Source: JANYLB01 sp963837715
GTDB taxonomy: Bacteria; Actinomycetota; Acidimicrobiia; IMCC26256; JANYLB01
Length of the DNA stretch: 64,000 bases
Assembly (NCBI GenBank): GCA_963837715.1
Contig: CAWIOF010000001.1
Coordinates: forward strand, 1-64,000
Direction of reading: 5' to 3'
Shown: piece after piece, positions 55,502-64,000 of the stretch
Layout: each line of letters begins with the position of its first letter
Numbering within the stretch: position 1 is the stretch's first letter
Position numbers and translations under genes: made by a program
The notes under the pieces: model-generated
The model's database searches: none
Told to the model about the DNA's origin: nothing
Seen by the model: the letters and a program-made list of their open reading frames with translations, nothing else

Positions 55502-55921
55502 ATGCCGTTTCACCCCTACATCGCGTTCGCCGGCAACTGCCGGGAGGCGTTCACCCGCTACCAGGAGATCTTCGGCGGCGAGCTGATCATCATGTCGACG
55601 GCCGACATGCCGTCCGACGAGCCCGTGCCCGCCGACAAGGCCGACTTCGTCATCCACGCCGCGCTCACGTCGGAGGGTCAGAGCCTCATGGGCGCCGACG
55701 ACATCACCGGCCAGTTCGACGGCAACAACCAGGGCATGTGCACCAACTACAGCGCGGCCACGGTCGACGAGGCGACGCGCGTGTGGGAAGCGCTCAGCGA
55801 CGGCGGCGCCGTCCAGATGCCCCTCGGCGAGACCTTCTTCTCGCCCGCGTTCGGCATGTGCACCGACCGCTTCGGCGCCCCCTGGATGGTCGCCACCGAC
55901 CAACCCGAACCGGCCGCGTGA
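55502..55921 (+). CDS. VOC-superfamily protein (PhnB/glyoxalase-like)
   Basis: A 139-residue protein of the PhnB-like vicinal-oxygen-chelate family: HPYIAFAGNCREAFTRYQEI, FGGELIIMSTADMP, DDITGQFDGNNQGMCTNYS and MCTDRFGAPWMVATD. Related proteins are often called 3-demethylubiquinone methyltransferase-like, but the function is unknown. AGGAG precedes ATG 55502; an open frame upstream to 55439 has no conserved residues. Confidence 0.9.
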   Translation: MPFHPYIAFAGNCREAFTRYQEIFGGELIIMSTADMPSDEPVPADKADFVIHAALTSEGQSLMGADDITGQFDGNNQGMCTNYSAATVDEATRVWEALSDGGAVQMPLGETFFSPAFGMCTDRFGAPWMVATDQPEPAA

Positions 55922-55945
55922 CCGCGCGGCCGAGCGGCGCTTCGG

Positions 55946-57253
55946 TCAGCAGCCCAGCGGGTCGCTGAGCGCGGAGGAGACCCGGGTCTCCCAGGAGTGG
56001 GCGAGTTGGCGCAGGAGCGCCGGGTAGACGATCCGGTGTCGGAACGGCCGGATGAAGGCCATGTAGGCCGTCCCGAACCGGCCACGCGGCTTGACGTACA
56101 CGCCCAACCGACCGGTGAAGCGGCCGTCGCCGACCGGCACCCAGCTCAGGTGCATCACCGCGTGCACGGTGCCGTTCGACACCTCCGCGGCCCACTCGTT
56201 CTCGGTGCGGTAGAGGGGAGTGAACGCCGCTGCGGCGATCGGGAGACCGGCCGCGCTGTCGCGGAGCTCCTCCGGGAGGCGAGCGGCCAGCGTGGTCTCG
56301 GCGCAGCCGGGGATGGGCAGGGCACGCGCCGTGTCGCCGTCCCAGCCGAACGCGCGGCCGAGGAGCTCGCGGACGGCGAACAGGATGCGAACCGATGCCG
56401 GCGCGTCGGTATTGCGATCACGGTCGGCGACGGTGGCGACCAGGTCGCCGAAGTCGTCGGGACCACCCGTGATGGGGAGCTCCCACACGTCTTCGAGCGT
56501 GAAGTCGGGCGCGATCCGGTCGATCACCCACCCATGGGTCCGGTGCTCGGCCGGTGCGACGCGCGTCGCAGGTCCCGCGTGCTCGCGTTCGTCGGTCGGC
56601 AGCGTGCGCTCGGCGATGCCGGCAGTCGGAGGGATGACCAGCCGGTAGGGGACCCTCAGCAGCCGACCCGGGTACCGCGGATGCCGTTCCTCGAGCGCGA
56701 CGCGTCCGCGGAGGTGTTCCTTGCCCAGGGACCGGGGCGCGACCGATCGGAGATCGATCCGCTCGAGGTGCTTGATGCTCTTGTACCCGTACTGCTGTGG
56801 AGCAACGAGTCGGAGTGGCCCGCCGTGGCGGCCGCCGAGCGGCTCGCCGTCGAGCTCGGTCGCGAGGAGCACGTCGGGCGTGAGCGCGTCCTCCCAGACG
56901 AAGGTGCCGCGGCGATGATCGCTCGCGTACGCAACGAGGTAGCGGCTCGGCGTTCTCGTGAAGCCGTACGCGCCGAGCACCTCGGCGAGCGGGACGCCGG
57001 TCCACGTCACGCCGACGACCGACCACGTCGTCACGCAATGGAAGTCGGCGACGACGGCGCGGAAGCCGAGCGCCTCGAGCTCCCCGATGCCGATCGTCAC
57101 GACCGGCTCACCCTCGCGTGAGATCACGAGACTCGGTGCACCGCCGCTCGGCGGGGGCGCGCGGTGTGGCGCGTCGGTGAAGCGGGGCATGCCGGCAAGT
57201 AGCCGCTGCCCGGGCGGAAGGCCCGGTGCGCGGCGGGGCCACACGACGGTCAT
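55946..57253 (-). CDS. Molybdopterin oxidoreductase - DUF2867 fusion
   Basis: A 435-residue protein in two parts. Residues 1-205 resemble the sulphite-oxidase/YedY-type molybdopterin domain: DFHCVTTWSVVGVTWTGVPL (the cysteine is the expected molybdenum ligand), LGGRHGGPLRLVAPQQYGYK and KHLERIDL. Residues 245-430 match the DUF2867 pattern (LEDVWELPITGGPDDFGDLV, SVRILFAVRELLGRAFGWD, WVPVGDGRFTGRLGVYVKPR), which is SRPBCC-like. The molybdenum part lacks a signal peptide, so it is likely cytoplasmic. The start ATG overlaps the TetR stop by four bases; both are expressed from the palindromic operator. Confidence 0.8.
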   Translation of the reverse strand: MTVVWPRRAPGLPPGQRLLAGMPRFTDAPHRAPPPSGGAPSLVISREGEPVVTIGIGELEALGFRAVVADFHCVTTWSVVGVTWTGVPLAEVLGAYGFTRTPSRYLVAYASDHRRGTFVWEDALTPDVLLATELDGEPLGGRHGGPLRLVAPQQYGYKSIKHLERIDLRSVAPRSLGKEHLRGRVALEERHPRYPGRLLRVPYRLVIPPTAGIAERTLPTDEREHAGPATRVAPAEHRTHGWVIDRIAPDFTLEDVWELPITGGPDDFGDLVATVADRDRNTDAPASVRILFAVRELLGRAFGWDGDTARALPIPGCAETTLAARLPEELRDSAAGLPIAAAAFTPLYRTENEWAAEVSNGTVHAVMHLSWVPVGDGRFTGRLGVYVKPRGRFGTAYMAFIRPFRHRIVYPALLRQLAHSWETRVSSALSDPLGC

Positions 57254-57858
57254 CGCGACCTCCTGGTGCTGATCCCGTCGATGGCAGCGCAGACGGCGTC
57301 GTCGACGATCTCGTCGAGCTCGGGCTCCGGGGCACGACCGCGTCCGAGCGGCCCCCGTGCCGCGCCGTAGGGGATGTCGAACAGCGCGAACAGCACCCGA
57401 CGCCGATCGGTCTTCGTGACCGCACCGAGTCGATCACTGATGTCGGTCACGAACCGCTCGAGCGCGTGTCGTTGCCGACGGTTCCGGTGCCGCAAGGTCG
57501 CGGGCCACGGCCCCACGAGCAGGTCGCTGCTGCGGTGGAGGAGGAGGAGCCGCGCGTCGTCGAGGTGGTCGCGACACCACCCCAGGACGAACCCAGCCGA
57601 CACGCGCGCGTCCTCCCGGGGGTCGTCGGAACGAGTGAGGGCCGCGAAGTAGTCGGCCTGGAACCGCTCGACGGTGCGGAGCCACAGCGAGGCCGCGAGC
57701 ACGTCACGCGACTCGAACCGGTGGTAGATCGATCCACTGGGTGCCCCGAGCGACTGCGCGACCGCCGAGACGCTCAGCGATGCCGGGCCGCTCCGTCGCA
57801 CGAGCGCGCCCGCCACGTCGAGGATGTCATCGGCTGCGTACTTCACCGGCTGCGCCAC
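57250..57858 (-). CDS. TetR/AcrR-family regulator
   Basis: A 202-residue repressor. The N-terminal helix-turn-helix is ADDILDVAGALVRRSGPASL followed by VSAVAQSLGAPSGSIYHRFE. The C-terminal ligand domain is helical. The start is GTG 57858, supported by a TACTCT box seven bases upstream that lies within a perfect palindrome. The downstream molybdopterin-DUF2867 gene overlaps it by ATGA and is the probable target, together with the divergent DsbA-like gene. Confidence 0.92.
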   Translation of the reverse strand: MAQPVKYAADDILDVAGALVRRSGPASLSVSAVAQSLGAPSGSIYHRFESRDVLAASLWLRTVERFQADYFAALTRSDDPREDARVSAGFVLGWCRDHLDDARLLLLHRSSDLLVGPWPATLRHRNRRQRHALERFVTDISDRLGAVTKTDRRRVLFALFDIPYGAARGPLGRGRAPEPELDEIVDDAVCAAIDGISTRRSR

Positions 57859-57859
57859 G

Positions 57860-57881
57860 TTCTAGAGAGTAGTCTCTAGAA
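57860..57881. promoter_or_regulatory. TetR operator palindrome
   Basis: Perfect 9-bp arms, TTCTAGAGA and TCTCTAGAA, separated by GTAG. It starts two bases before the TetR GTG and covers the TACTCT -10 box (minus strand, 57866-57871), so binding would block TetR transcription. It is also 85 bp from the divergent DsbA-like start. Confidence 0.88.
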
Positions 57882-57953
57882 CGGGTGCCTGACCAACCCG
57901 ACTCGTGGGACTCTCTCCCAGGGCTCCCGGCCGGCATCGCGACGTCCCGCGGG

Positions 57954-57959
57954 TACGGT
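57954..57959 (+). promoter_or_regulatory. -10 box, leaderless start of DsbA-like gene
   Basis: TACGGT lies six bases before ATG 57966. Confidence 0.5.
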
Positions 57960-57965
57960 CGGTGC

Positions 57966-58586
57966 ATGACGCAGATCGACGTGTACGCCGACATCTGGTG
58001 CCCGTTCGCCCACGCCGGTCTGTGGTCGGTCCGGCGACGCCGGGAGCAGCTCGGCCTGCGTGACGTCACGATCCGGGTCAGGGCCTGGCCGCTCGAGCTC
58101 GTCAACGGTGCGCCGCTCGACGTCGCCGCCACGGTCGAACACGTCAACGATCTCCGGGCGCAGGTGACTCCGGACCTGTTCGTCGGCTTCGATCCCGCGC
58201 ACTTCCCGAAGACGACGCTCCCTGCCCTCGCGCTCGAAGCAGCCGCCTACCGGTTCGACGACGAGATCGGGGAAGCAGTCAGCTTCGCGCTCCGCGACGC
58301 GTTGTTCGAAGCCGGACGCGACATCTCCGACGCAGGTGTGCTCGAGTCGATCGCCCGCGCGCATGGCGTGCCGAACGTCTCCGACGACGACGACCGAGCC
58401 GTTCGGTCGGAGTGGCGAGCAGGCGAAGCTCGGGGAGTCGAGGGCTCGCCGCACTTCTTCTGCGGTGACGACGAGGTGTTCTGCCCGTCGCTCGACATCG
58501 CGAGCCGCGAAGACGGGAGCCTCCAGATCCGGCGCAACATCGATGCCCTCGACGAGTTCCTGTCCGACTGCTTCGCCCGCGTCTGA
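57966..58586 (+). CDS. DsbA/FrnE-like thioredoxin-fold oxidoreductase
   Basis: A 206-residue DsbA-family protein: QIDVYADIWCPFAHAGLWSV at the N-terminus, a helical insertion, and GVEGSPHFFCGDDEVFCPSL with the cis-proline loop. The active site is CPFA, so only the first cysteine of the usual C-x-x-C is kept; this resembles FrnE or 2-hydroxychromene-2-carboxylate isomerase types rather than a disulphide oxidase. It is divergent from the TetR gene. The frame is open to GTG 57885, but the -10 box and the conserved N-terminus favour ATG 57966. Confidence 0.85.
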   Translation: MTQIDVYADIWCPFAHAGLWSVRRRREQLGLRDVTIRVRAWPLELVNGAPLDVAATVEHVNDLRAQVTPDLFVGFDPAHFPKTTLPALALEAAAYRFDDEIGEAVSFALRDALFEAGRDISDAGVLESIARAHGVPNVSDDDDRAVRSEWRAGEARGVEGSPHFFCGDDEVFCPSLDIASREDGSLQIRRNIDALDEFLSDCFARV

Positions 58587-58726
58587 CGCAACGGGCAGCT
58601 TCCTCACCCCGACGCGCCCCGACGTCCGGGCCGGTTGACCGGCTGGGGTGGCGTGCCTACCGTCACGGCACGGCCGACCCGCGCGATCGCCGACGGCCCA
58701 CCACCCCCGTGACGGAGGAAGCAGCC

Positions 58727-59131
58727 ATGGCCGAGCACCCGAACGTCCAGCGGATCCGAGACGCGTACTCGGCGTTCATCGCAGGCGATCTCACCGCCGC
58801 GCTCAAGGACCTCGCGCCCGACGGTGTGTTCCACTTCACCGGCGAGGGCCCGAACAGCGGAGATCATCAGGGCGCGGAGGCGGTCACCAACGCGCTCGTC
58901 GCCGCGTTCGAGGTCACGGGCGGGACGCAGGTGCTCGACATCAAGTCGGTGTTCGCCGACGACCACCACGGCATCGTCGTGCTCCACGAGTCTGCGACCC
59001 GGACCGACGGCGCGAAGCTCGACATCGACGAGGTGCACGTGCTCGCGCTCGACGGCGAGGGCCGCATCACCGATCTCTGGGACGTGCCCACCGACCCCGA
59101 CGTGCACGACCGGTTCTTCGACGGGCGGTAG
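58727..59131 (+). CDS. SnoaL/NTF2-like protein
   Basis: A 134-residue protein with the cone-shaped NTF2-like fold: RIRDAYSAFIAGDLTAALKD, GVFHFTGEGPNSGDHQG, FADDHHGIVVLHESATR and GRITDLWDVPTD. Such proteins are isomerases, hydrolases or ligand binders; the substrate is unknown. GGAGGAAG lies before ATG 58727. The 140 bases upstream (58587-58726) hold no gene. Confidence 0.88.
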   Translation: MAEHPNVQRIRDAYSAFIAGDLTAALKDLAPDGVFHFTGEGPNSGDHQGAEAVTNALVAAFEVTGGTQVLDIKSVFADDHHGIVVLHESATRTDGAKLDIDEVHVLALDGEGRITDLWDVPTDPDVHDRFFDGR

Positions 59132-59205
59132 GCGCACCACGTCGACCGACACGATCGGGTTCACCCCGTCGGTGCCGGCAGCCGGATCCGACCACCCTGA
59201 CGCGT

Positions 59206-60412
59206 TCAGGAGCCCACGAACCGGACCGGCATGTGGACCAGTCCGTTCATGAGGCACGACTCGAGGGGCACGACCTCGCCGGCGAGCTCCCAGCGGGGCC
59301 AGCGCGCCAACAGCTCCTCGAACATGACCCGGGCCTCGACCTTGGCCAGCGCGGCGCCGAGGCAGAGGTGCTCGCCGAAGCCGAACGCGATGTGCCGGAA
59401 GGCATCGGCCCGGGTCACGTCGAAGCGGTCCGCGGTGGGGCCGAAGACCGCCTCGTCGCGGTTGGCGGAGCCGTAGAACAGCACGACGTAGTCCTCGGCG
59501 CGGATCGGGGTGTCGCCGATCGTCGTGTCGATCTGCGCCCGGCGTACGAAGCTGCGGACAGGCGACACACACCGGAGCATCTCGTCGACCGCCCCGGGAA
59601 CGAGCGCCGGATCGTTCGCGAGCCAGCGCGTGTTGGTCGGGATCGTCGGCCAGCAGGCGCCCGCCACCCGCGATGAGGTTGCGGGTCGTCTCGTTGCCGG
59701 CGACGAGCAACGTCAACAGGAACATCAGGACCTCGCCGTTGCCCAGACGCTCTCCGTCGAGCTCCGCGTCGAGGAGCAACGTGATGATGTCGTCGCGGGG
59801 ATGCGCGCGGTGGTCCTCCAGGCCGGCGGTGAAGTAGGCGAACAGCTCACCCATGTCGTCGAGGGTCTGCTCGGTGACACCGCCGCCACCGGCTTCGACG
59901 ATCGAGTCCGACCAGCGGCGGAAGTCCGCAGCATCGTCGGGCGACACGCCGATCATCTCCGAGATCACCTGCATCGGCAACGGGACGGCGATCTGCTCGA
60001 CGAAGTCGATGTCGCCGGTCGGGTCGCACGCGTCGAGCGTCTCGGCGGTGATCTCGCGGATCCGGGTCTCGAGCTGCTCCATGTAGCGCGGCCGGAACGC
60101 GCTCATGACCAGCTTCCGGTGCCGCAGGTGTTCGGGTGGATCCATCTGCAGGATCGAGGCCGCGCCGTCGGCGCCGTCGGTCGCCACCGCCAGCCCGGCG
60201 TGCGCCTCGGCGATCTGGAACATCTGGATGCCGTGAGCCGACGAGAAGACCGCTGCGTTGCGTGACACCTCTCGGATCTCGGCCTGGCGGGTGAGACACC
60301 AGAACTGCCCCGACTCGTACCAGTGCACCGGTTCGGCCTCGCGCAGGTATGCGAAGGCGGCCTCCGGATCGCGTCCGTAGAACCCGGCGGTCTCAGGAGC
60401 GAAGTCCTTCAT
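59206..60412 (-). CDS. Cytochrome P450 (one frameshift)
   Basis: About 402 residues after correction of a one-base shift near 59,650. Landmarks are DPPEHLRHRKLVMSAFRPRY, the oxygen-binding I helix LLTLLVAGNETTRNLI, DEMLRCVSPV (E-x-x-R) and the heme loop FGFGEHLCLGAALAKVE with the cysteine ligand. Its similarity is to the CYP124/125/142-like actinobacterial group that hydroxylates sterols and branched lipids; that is an inference. No ferredoxin gene is adjacent. The start ATG 60412 lacks a clear upstream box; 60413-60571 has no gene. Confidence 0.88.
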
Positions 60413-60571
60413 GGCGCGACCTTCGCACACGCCATGGCCCGTTTGAAGCCGGTCCTCGCCATCCCGCGTACTCGGCCACGACCGTGAGGTCGACGAACTC
60501 GGGCGCGCCCCTGGTTCGACGTCGCGGTGAATCTGGCAGGCGCGTACCAATCGGTCAACCGCCTCATCGCC

Positions 60572-60988
60572 TCATCGCGTCGCCGTCGGGCCGAGGACCG
60601 GTTTGATGTCGACGACCGGCGTGCCGTCGACGGCCTCGAGGTCGCGCACCTGCAGGCGGTGCCCGTCGATGCCGACGATCTCGACCTCGTGCAGCCCGAT
60701 CGGATTCGGGCGATCCGGCGAACGGGTCGAGAACACACCCTGGAGCGGTCGTGACTCGTCGCCCCGCGGATGCAACTCGAGCACCGTGCGGTCGGCTCGA
60801 TGGAGCCACGTCAGCACGATGATGCGCTCGCCGACCTGCAGGTCGCGCAGCGCGGCTCGGAACTCCGCGTCGATGACGATCCACGCGTCGGGCGCGCCCT
60901 CGTCGCCCTGCGCGGGTGCGGAGGACCGGTCGGTGAGCGGGGAGTGCACGACGCCGACCGGCCGGAGCGTGGGGCGCGCGTCATCCAT
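60572..60988 (-). CDS. TsaA/TrmO-like tRNA methyltransferase
   Basis: A 138-residue protein of the TrmO (TsaA, UPF0066) family: LRPVGVVHSPLTDRSSAPAQ, IIVLTWLHRADRTVLELHPR, GVFSTRSPDRPNPIGLHEVE and DGTPVVDIKPVL. TrmO uses S-adenosylmethionine to N6-methylate t6A37 in tRNA-Thr. All family signatures are present. A TACGGT box six bases before ATG 60988 supports a leaderless start. Confidence 0.92.
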   Translation of the reverse strand: MDDARPTLRPVGVVHSPLTDRSSAPAQGDEGAPDAWIVIDAEFRAALRDLQVGERIIVLTWLHRADRTVLELHPRGDESRPLQGVFSTRSPDRPNPIGLHEVEIVGIDGHRLQVRDLEAVDGTPVVDIKPVLGPTATR

Positions 60989-60994
60989 CCCGGC

Positions 60995-61000
60995 ACCGTA
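60995..61000 (-). promoter_or_regulatory. -10 box, leaderless start of trmO-like gene
   Basis: TACGGT on the minus strand lies six bases before ATG 60988. Confidence 0.5.
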
Positions 61001-61123
61001 GAGAACCCGCGACCGGATGGTCACGCCGGGACGTCCGGAGGCGATCGAGAGGACGACGCCGCGGTGACCACGGACGCGGCGCCGGTGGTGCAGTTCGACA
61101 GGCCCGGGAAGCCCCGATCTGGG

Positions 61124-61129
61124 TATCGT
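61124..61129 (+). promoter_or_regulatory. -10 box, leaderless start of HTH-AAA regulator
   Basis: TATCGT lies seven bases before GTG 61137. Confidence 0.5.
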
Positions 61130-61136
61130 CCGCCCG

Positions 61137-63480
61137 GTGGAGCCCGATCCCGGTGAGTTCGCCCGTCGGCTCCGCCGGCTCCGTGAATCGGCCGCGCTGA
61201 GCCAGGAGGAGCTGGCCGCACGCGCCAACCTGTCGGCCAAGGCGATCGGTGCGCTGGAGCGGGGCGAACGCCGTCGCCCGTACCCCAACACGGTGCGCGC
61301 CCTCGCGACCGGGCTCGGGCTCGACGACGACGGTGCGCGGGAGCTCACCGAGGCACTGCTCCCGGTGGAGGCCGTGGTGGTCGCATCGATCCCGGCGCCC
61401 GCCCTGCCCACGCCGCCGGCGCCGATGCTGGGCCGGGCGGCCGAGCTCGCCGACGTGGTGGAGCTGCTGGAGTCGCCGGCGAGCCGGATCGTCACGCTCA
61501 CCGGGCCGGGGGGCGTCGGCAAGACCCGCCTCGCGCTGGAGGCAGCCCTCACGCTCCAGCGCGCGTCGCGCGAGGTGGTCCTGGTCGAGCTCGCGGCCGT
61601 CCGCCGGGTCGACCTGGTCGTGCCGACGATCGCCCGGGCGTTCGGGTTGCTCGCCGGATCCGACGACCTCGTCGCCGCGATCGCCGAGCACGTCGCGCAA
61701 CGCAGGCCCGTCCTCGTGCTCGACAACGTCGAGCACCTCGTGGCCGCGGCCGCCGACATCGCCGACCTGGTGGCACGCTGCCCCACGATGGTGGTGCTCG
61801 CCACGAGCAGGGCACCCCTGCGGGTCCGCGCCGAGCGCGAGGTGCCGCTCGATCCGCTCGCGGTGCCGACGGTGGGGGTCGACGCGGCCGAGGTCGCGCA
61901 GTCGGCCGCGGGGCAGATGTTCGTCGACCGCGCCCGCAGCGTCGCCCCGGAGTTCGCCGTCGACCGCGCCAACGCGGTCGCGGTGGCCGCGATCTGTCGC
62001 CGCCTCGACGGGCTTCCCCTCGCGCTGGAGCTCGCGGCCGCGCACCTGCAGTACCTCGGCCCCGCGCAGCTGCTCGACCGCCTCGACCATGCGCTCGGTT
62101 CGGCCCGCCTGCGCGACCTCCCCGAACGGCAGCGGACCATGCGGGCCACGCTCGACTGGAGCCACGCCCTGCTGACGGCCGACGAGCAGGCCGTGCTCGC
62201 GTCGTTGTCGGTGTTCGCCGGCGGGTTCGACCTGGCTGCGGCGGAACAGGTCGCCGGCTCGCCCGGGCTCGACGTGCTCGCCGCCCTGGAGGGACTGGTC
62301 GAGCAGTCACTCGTCGTCGGCCCCGACCTCGCCGATCCGAACGGGCGCTCGCGCTTTCGGATCCTGGAACCCGTGCGCGACGACGCGATCGCCCGGATGT
62401 CGGGCGCCGAGGTCGCCGCGCTCGCGGATCGACACGCCGCCTACGTCGTCGACCTCTGCGCCGATGCGCACCACGGTCTGCGCGGCGACGAGCTCCGGCC
62501 CTGGCTCGACCGGCTCGACGCCGAGCACGCCAACGTCCGCGCCGCACTCGGGACGCTGCTCGACCACGGTGACCTCCGCCGCGCCGCACTGCTCGGCGAG
62601 CACACCTGGCTCCACTGGGCGCTGCGCGGTCACGCGGGCGAGGGGTTGACCTGGTGGCAGCGCGTGCTCGACGCCGACGCCGACGCCCAGCGCCGACGTT
62701 CTGCGCCTCGACGACCGCGCCCGCGCCGCGGCGCACCTGACGCTCGCCGGGCTCCGGTTCGCGACGGGCGACGTCGAGGGCGTGCGGACCCAGTCCGCGC
62801 CGGCGGTGGAGATCGCGCGGGCGGCCCACGATCACGACCTCCTCGCCGAGGCGCTGGTGCTGGCGAGCTCGGGCGCGATCTTCACCGGTGACCTCGAGGG
62901 TGCGGCCGCGCTCCTGGAGGAGTTGTCCGGCGTGACCGGCCCGGGAGCAGGTGCATGGGTGCGGGCCCACGGGCTGATCGCCGAGGCACAGGTCGCGCTC
63001 CTCCGGGGCGACCTCGAAGCGAGCGCGCGCACGCTCGACACAGCAGAGGCGCTCGCCCGCAACGGCGCCGGTCCGTTCGCACTCGCGACCGCGCGGAACA
63101 TGCAAGCGACGCTGGCGCTGCTCGCGGGTGACGACGACGTCGCCCTGCTCTGTGTCGCCGAAGCCGTGCGGATCGCCGCCGAGGTCGGCACCGCGTGGAC
63201 GCTCGTGTACAGCCTGCCCGCGCTGGCGACGTTGGCGGCGAAGCGCGCGCTGCCGGAGCTCGCCGCCGAGCTCTTCGCGGCCGGTGCGGCCACCGCCGAG
63301 GCCACCCTGGTCGCCGTCGCGTTCCGGCCCGACCTCGACGCCGCCGAGGCGCACCTGGGCGCCGTGCGCGAGCAGCTCACCGACGCGGAGTTCGACCGCG
63401 CCTGGGCGCGCGGCCGGGAGCTCCGCATCGACGAGGTGATCGATCGCATCGACGAGATCAGCGCCCCCGCACCTTCGTGA
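61137..63480 (+). CDS. XRE-type HTH - STAND ATPase regulator (one frameshift)
   Basis: About 780 residues after correction. The N-terminal helix-turn-helix is EFARRLRRLRESAALSQEEL and ANLSAKAIGALERGERRRPY. A STAND/NB-ARC-like ATPase follows: Walker A VTLTGPGGVGKTRLALEAAL, Walker B RPVLVLDNVEHLV, and RRLDGLPLALELAAAHLQYL (GLPLAL motif). At about 62,690, after VLDADADAQ, the frame shifts by one base and continues VLRLDDRARAAAHLTLAGLR. The C-terminal half is TPR-like helices. Such proteins are signal-sensing transcription factors of unknown trigger. Its 3' end overlaps the convergent hemerythrin gene by 23 bp. Confidence 0.85.
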
Positions 63481-64000
63481 TGTAGCGGCGGTAGTGCCCC
63501 GATCCCCACACCCGCATCAGCACGCGCACCGGCAGGGGCAACACGGCGAGCAACTCGGCCCGCTCGGCCGGCGTCGCATCCTCCATCACCGCGCCGAACA
63601 TCAACGGCAGCTCGGCGCGAGACATCTTCTCCACCCCGGCCTGGCCGACCGCAGCCCACTCCTCGGGCGTGATCGCCCGCTCGGCGACCGGCAGGATCAT
63701 CCGCTCCTCGTCGTCGAGGTGCTCCACGACCAGCGGTCGGAGCCGGTCGAAGAGGCCGGCGACCTCCATCGCCACCGCCGGCCGGGCCTCGGCCTCCCAG
63801 CGGGGGAGCGCGGCGTCGAGCTGGTCCACGATCGTGGCCACGGCTTCGTGCTGGTCCTGCATCCGCAGCACGACGTCGGCCGAGGGCGCCGCCCGTTCGA
63901 GCAGCAGCGGCCAGAGCAGGTCGTCCTCGCTCGTGTGGTGGAGGTGCAGCCCCGAGAGGATGAGCCGGGCGTGCGCAGCCACGATCGCCGCCCGATCCAC
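63458..64000 (-). CDS. Hemerythrin HHE-domain protein (5' end beyond window)
   Basis: The 180 visible residues contain a four-helix hemerythrin-like domain with histidine and glutamate iron ligands: HLHHTSEDDLLWPLLLERA, MQDQHEAVATIVDQLD and VVEHLDDEERMILPVAER. A C-terminal region (MSRAELPLMFGAVMEDATPA) of about 65 residues follows, common in actinobacterial proteins of this type. Likely roles are oxygen, nitric oxide or iron sensing. The gene runs off the window edge; the first codon shown is an internal or alternative GTG. Confidence 0.88.
   Translation of the reverse strand: MDRAAIVAAHARLILSGLHLHHTSEDDLLWPLLLERAAPSADVVLRMQDQHEAVATIVDQLDAALPRWEAEARPAVAMEVAGLFDRLRPLVVEHLDDEERMILPVAERAITPEEWAAVGQAGVEKMSRAELPLMFGAVMEDATPAERAELLAVLPLPVRVLMRVWGSGHYRRYITKVRGR

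Noticed and set aside
57885..57965. An N-terminal extension of the DsbA-like protein from GTG 57885
   Set aside because: The extension has no conserved residues, and a TACGGT box sits at the leaderless distance from ATG 57966.

Overview
The window holds two kinds of DNA. Positions 1 to about 4,187 are moderate in GC and carry a hicB/hicA toxin-antitoxin pair and two degenerate, tail-to-tail copies of an IS1182-type insertion sequence. From about 4,200 to the end the DNA is very GC-rich, coding-dense and actinobacterial in style: GTG starts, TANNNT -10 boxes directly before start codons, F420-type oxidoreductase, acyl-CoA and P450 metabolism. I infer an Actinomycetota chromosome, probably Acidimicrobiia-like, from gene content and style only. 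The boundary falls inside an acyl-CoA synthetase gene, so it is either an IS-mediated junction or an assembly chimera.

Layout after the junction. 4.2-6 kb: truncated acyl-CoA synthetase and an unknown protein. 6-20.9 kb: two secreted surface proteins that share a novel C-terminal domain flank a minus-strand signalling cluster (double-cyclase/AAA/TPR protein, helical-repeat protein, GGDEF diguanylate cyclase, carboxylesterase); an HtrA-like protease follows. 20.9-28.5 kb: DMT transporter, MarR-MFS pair, nitroreductase-acyl-CoA dehydrogenase pair, APH-like phosphotransferase, LLM oxidoreductase, CAP-domain lipoprotein. 28.7-35.1 kb: metallophosphoesterase with a DUF4230 protein, PQQ-type sugar dehydrogenase, large DUF4082 lipoprotein, small Cys-rich protein. 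35.3-42.1 kb: ArsR-SRPBCC pair, TM0106-type nuclease, Baeyer-Villiger-type monooxygenase, LPATG-anchored protein, DUF2277 protein, Tat-exported serine hydrolase. 42.1-48.9 kb: seven-repeat LPRTG-anchored protein, SDR, secreted hydrolase, lipoprotein serine hydrolase, membrane cupredoxin. 48.9-55.4 kb: large DUF4011-helicase-nuclease protein (candidate antiphage factor), GH15 hydrolase, VapC/PIN remnant. 55.5-64 kb: VOC protein, TetR-controlled molybdopterin oxidoreductase-DUF2867 fusion, DsbA/FrnE-like protein, SnoaL-like protein, cytochrome P450, TrmO-like methyltransferase, HTH-AAA regulator, and a hemerythrin protein cut by the window edge.

Three patterns run through the GC-rich part. First, at least a dozen genes have a TANNNT box 6-7 nt before the start codon, the signature of leaderless transcripts. 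Second, at least thirteen otherwise intact genes are broken by single-base frameshifts, which suggests consensus indel errors more than gene decay. Third, several regulators (TetR, ArsR, MarR) sit behind visible palindromic operators that overlap their own promoters. I saw no rRNA, tRNA, CRISPR array, prophage or sortase gene.
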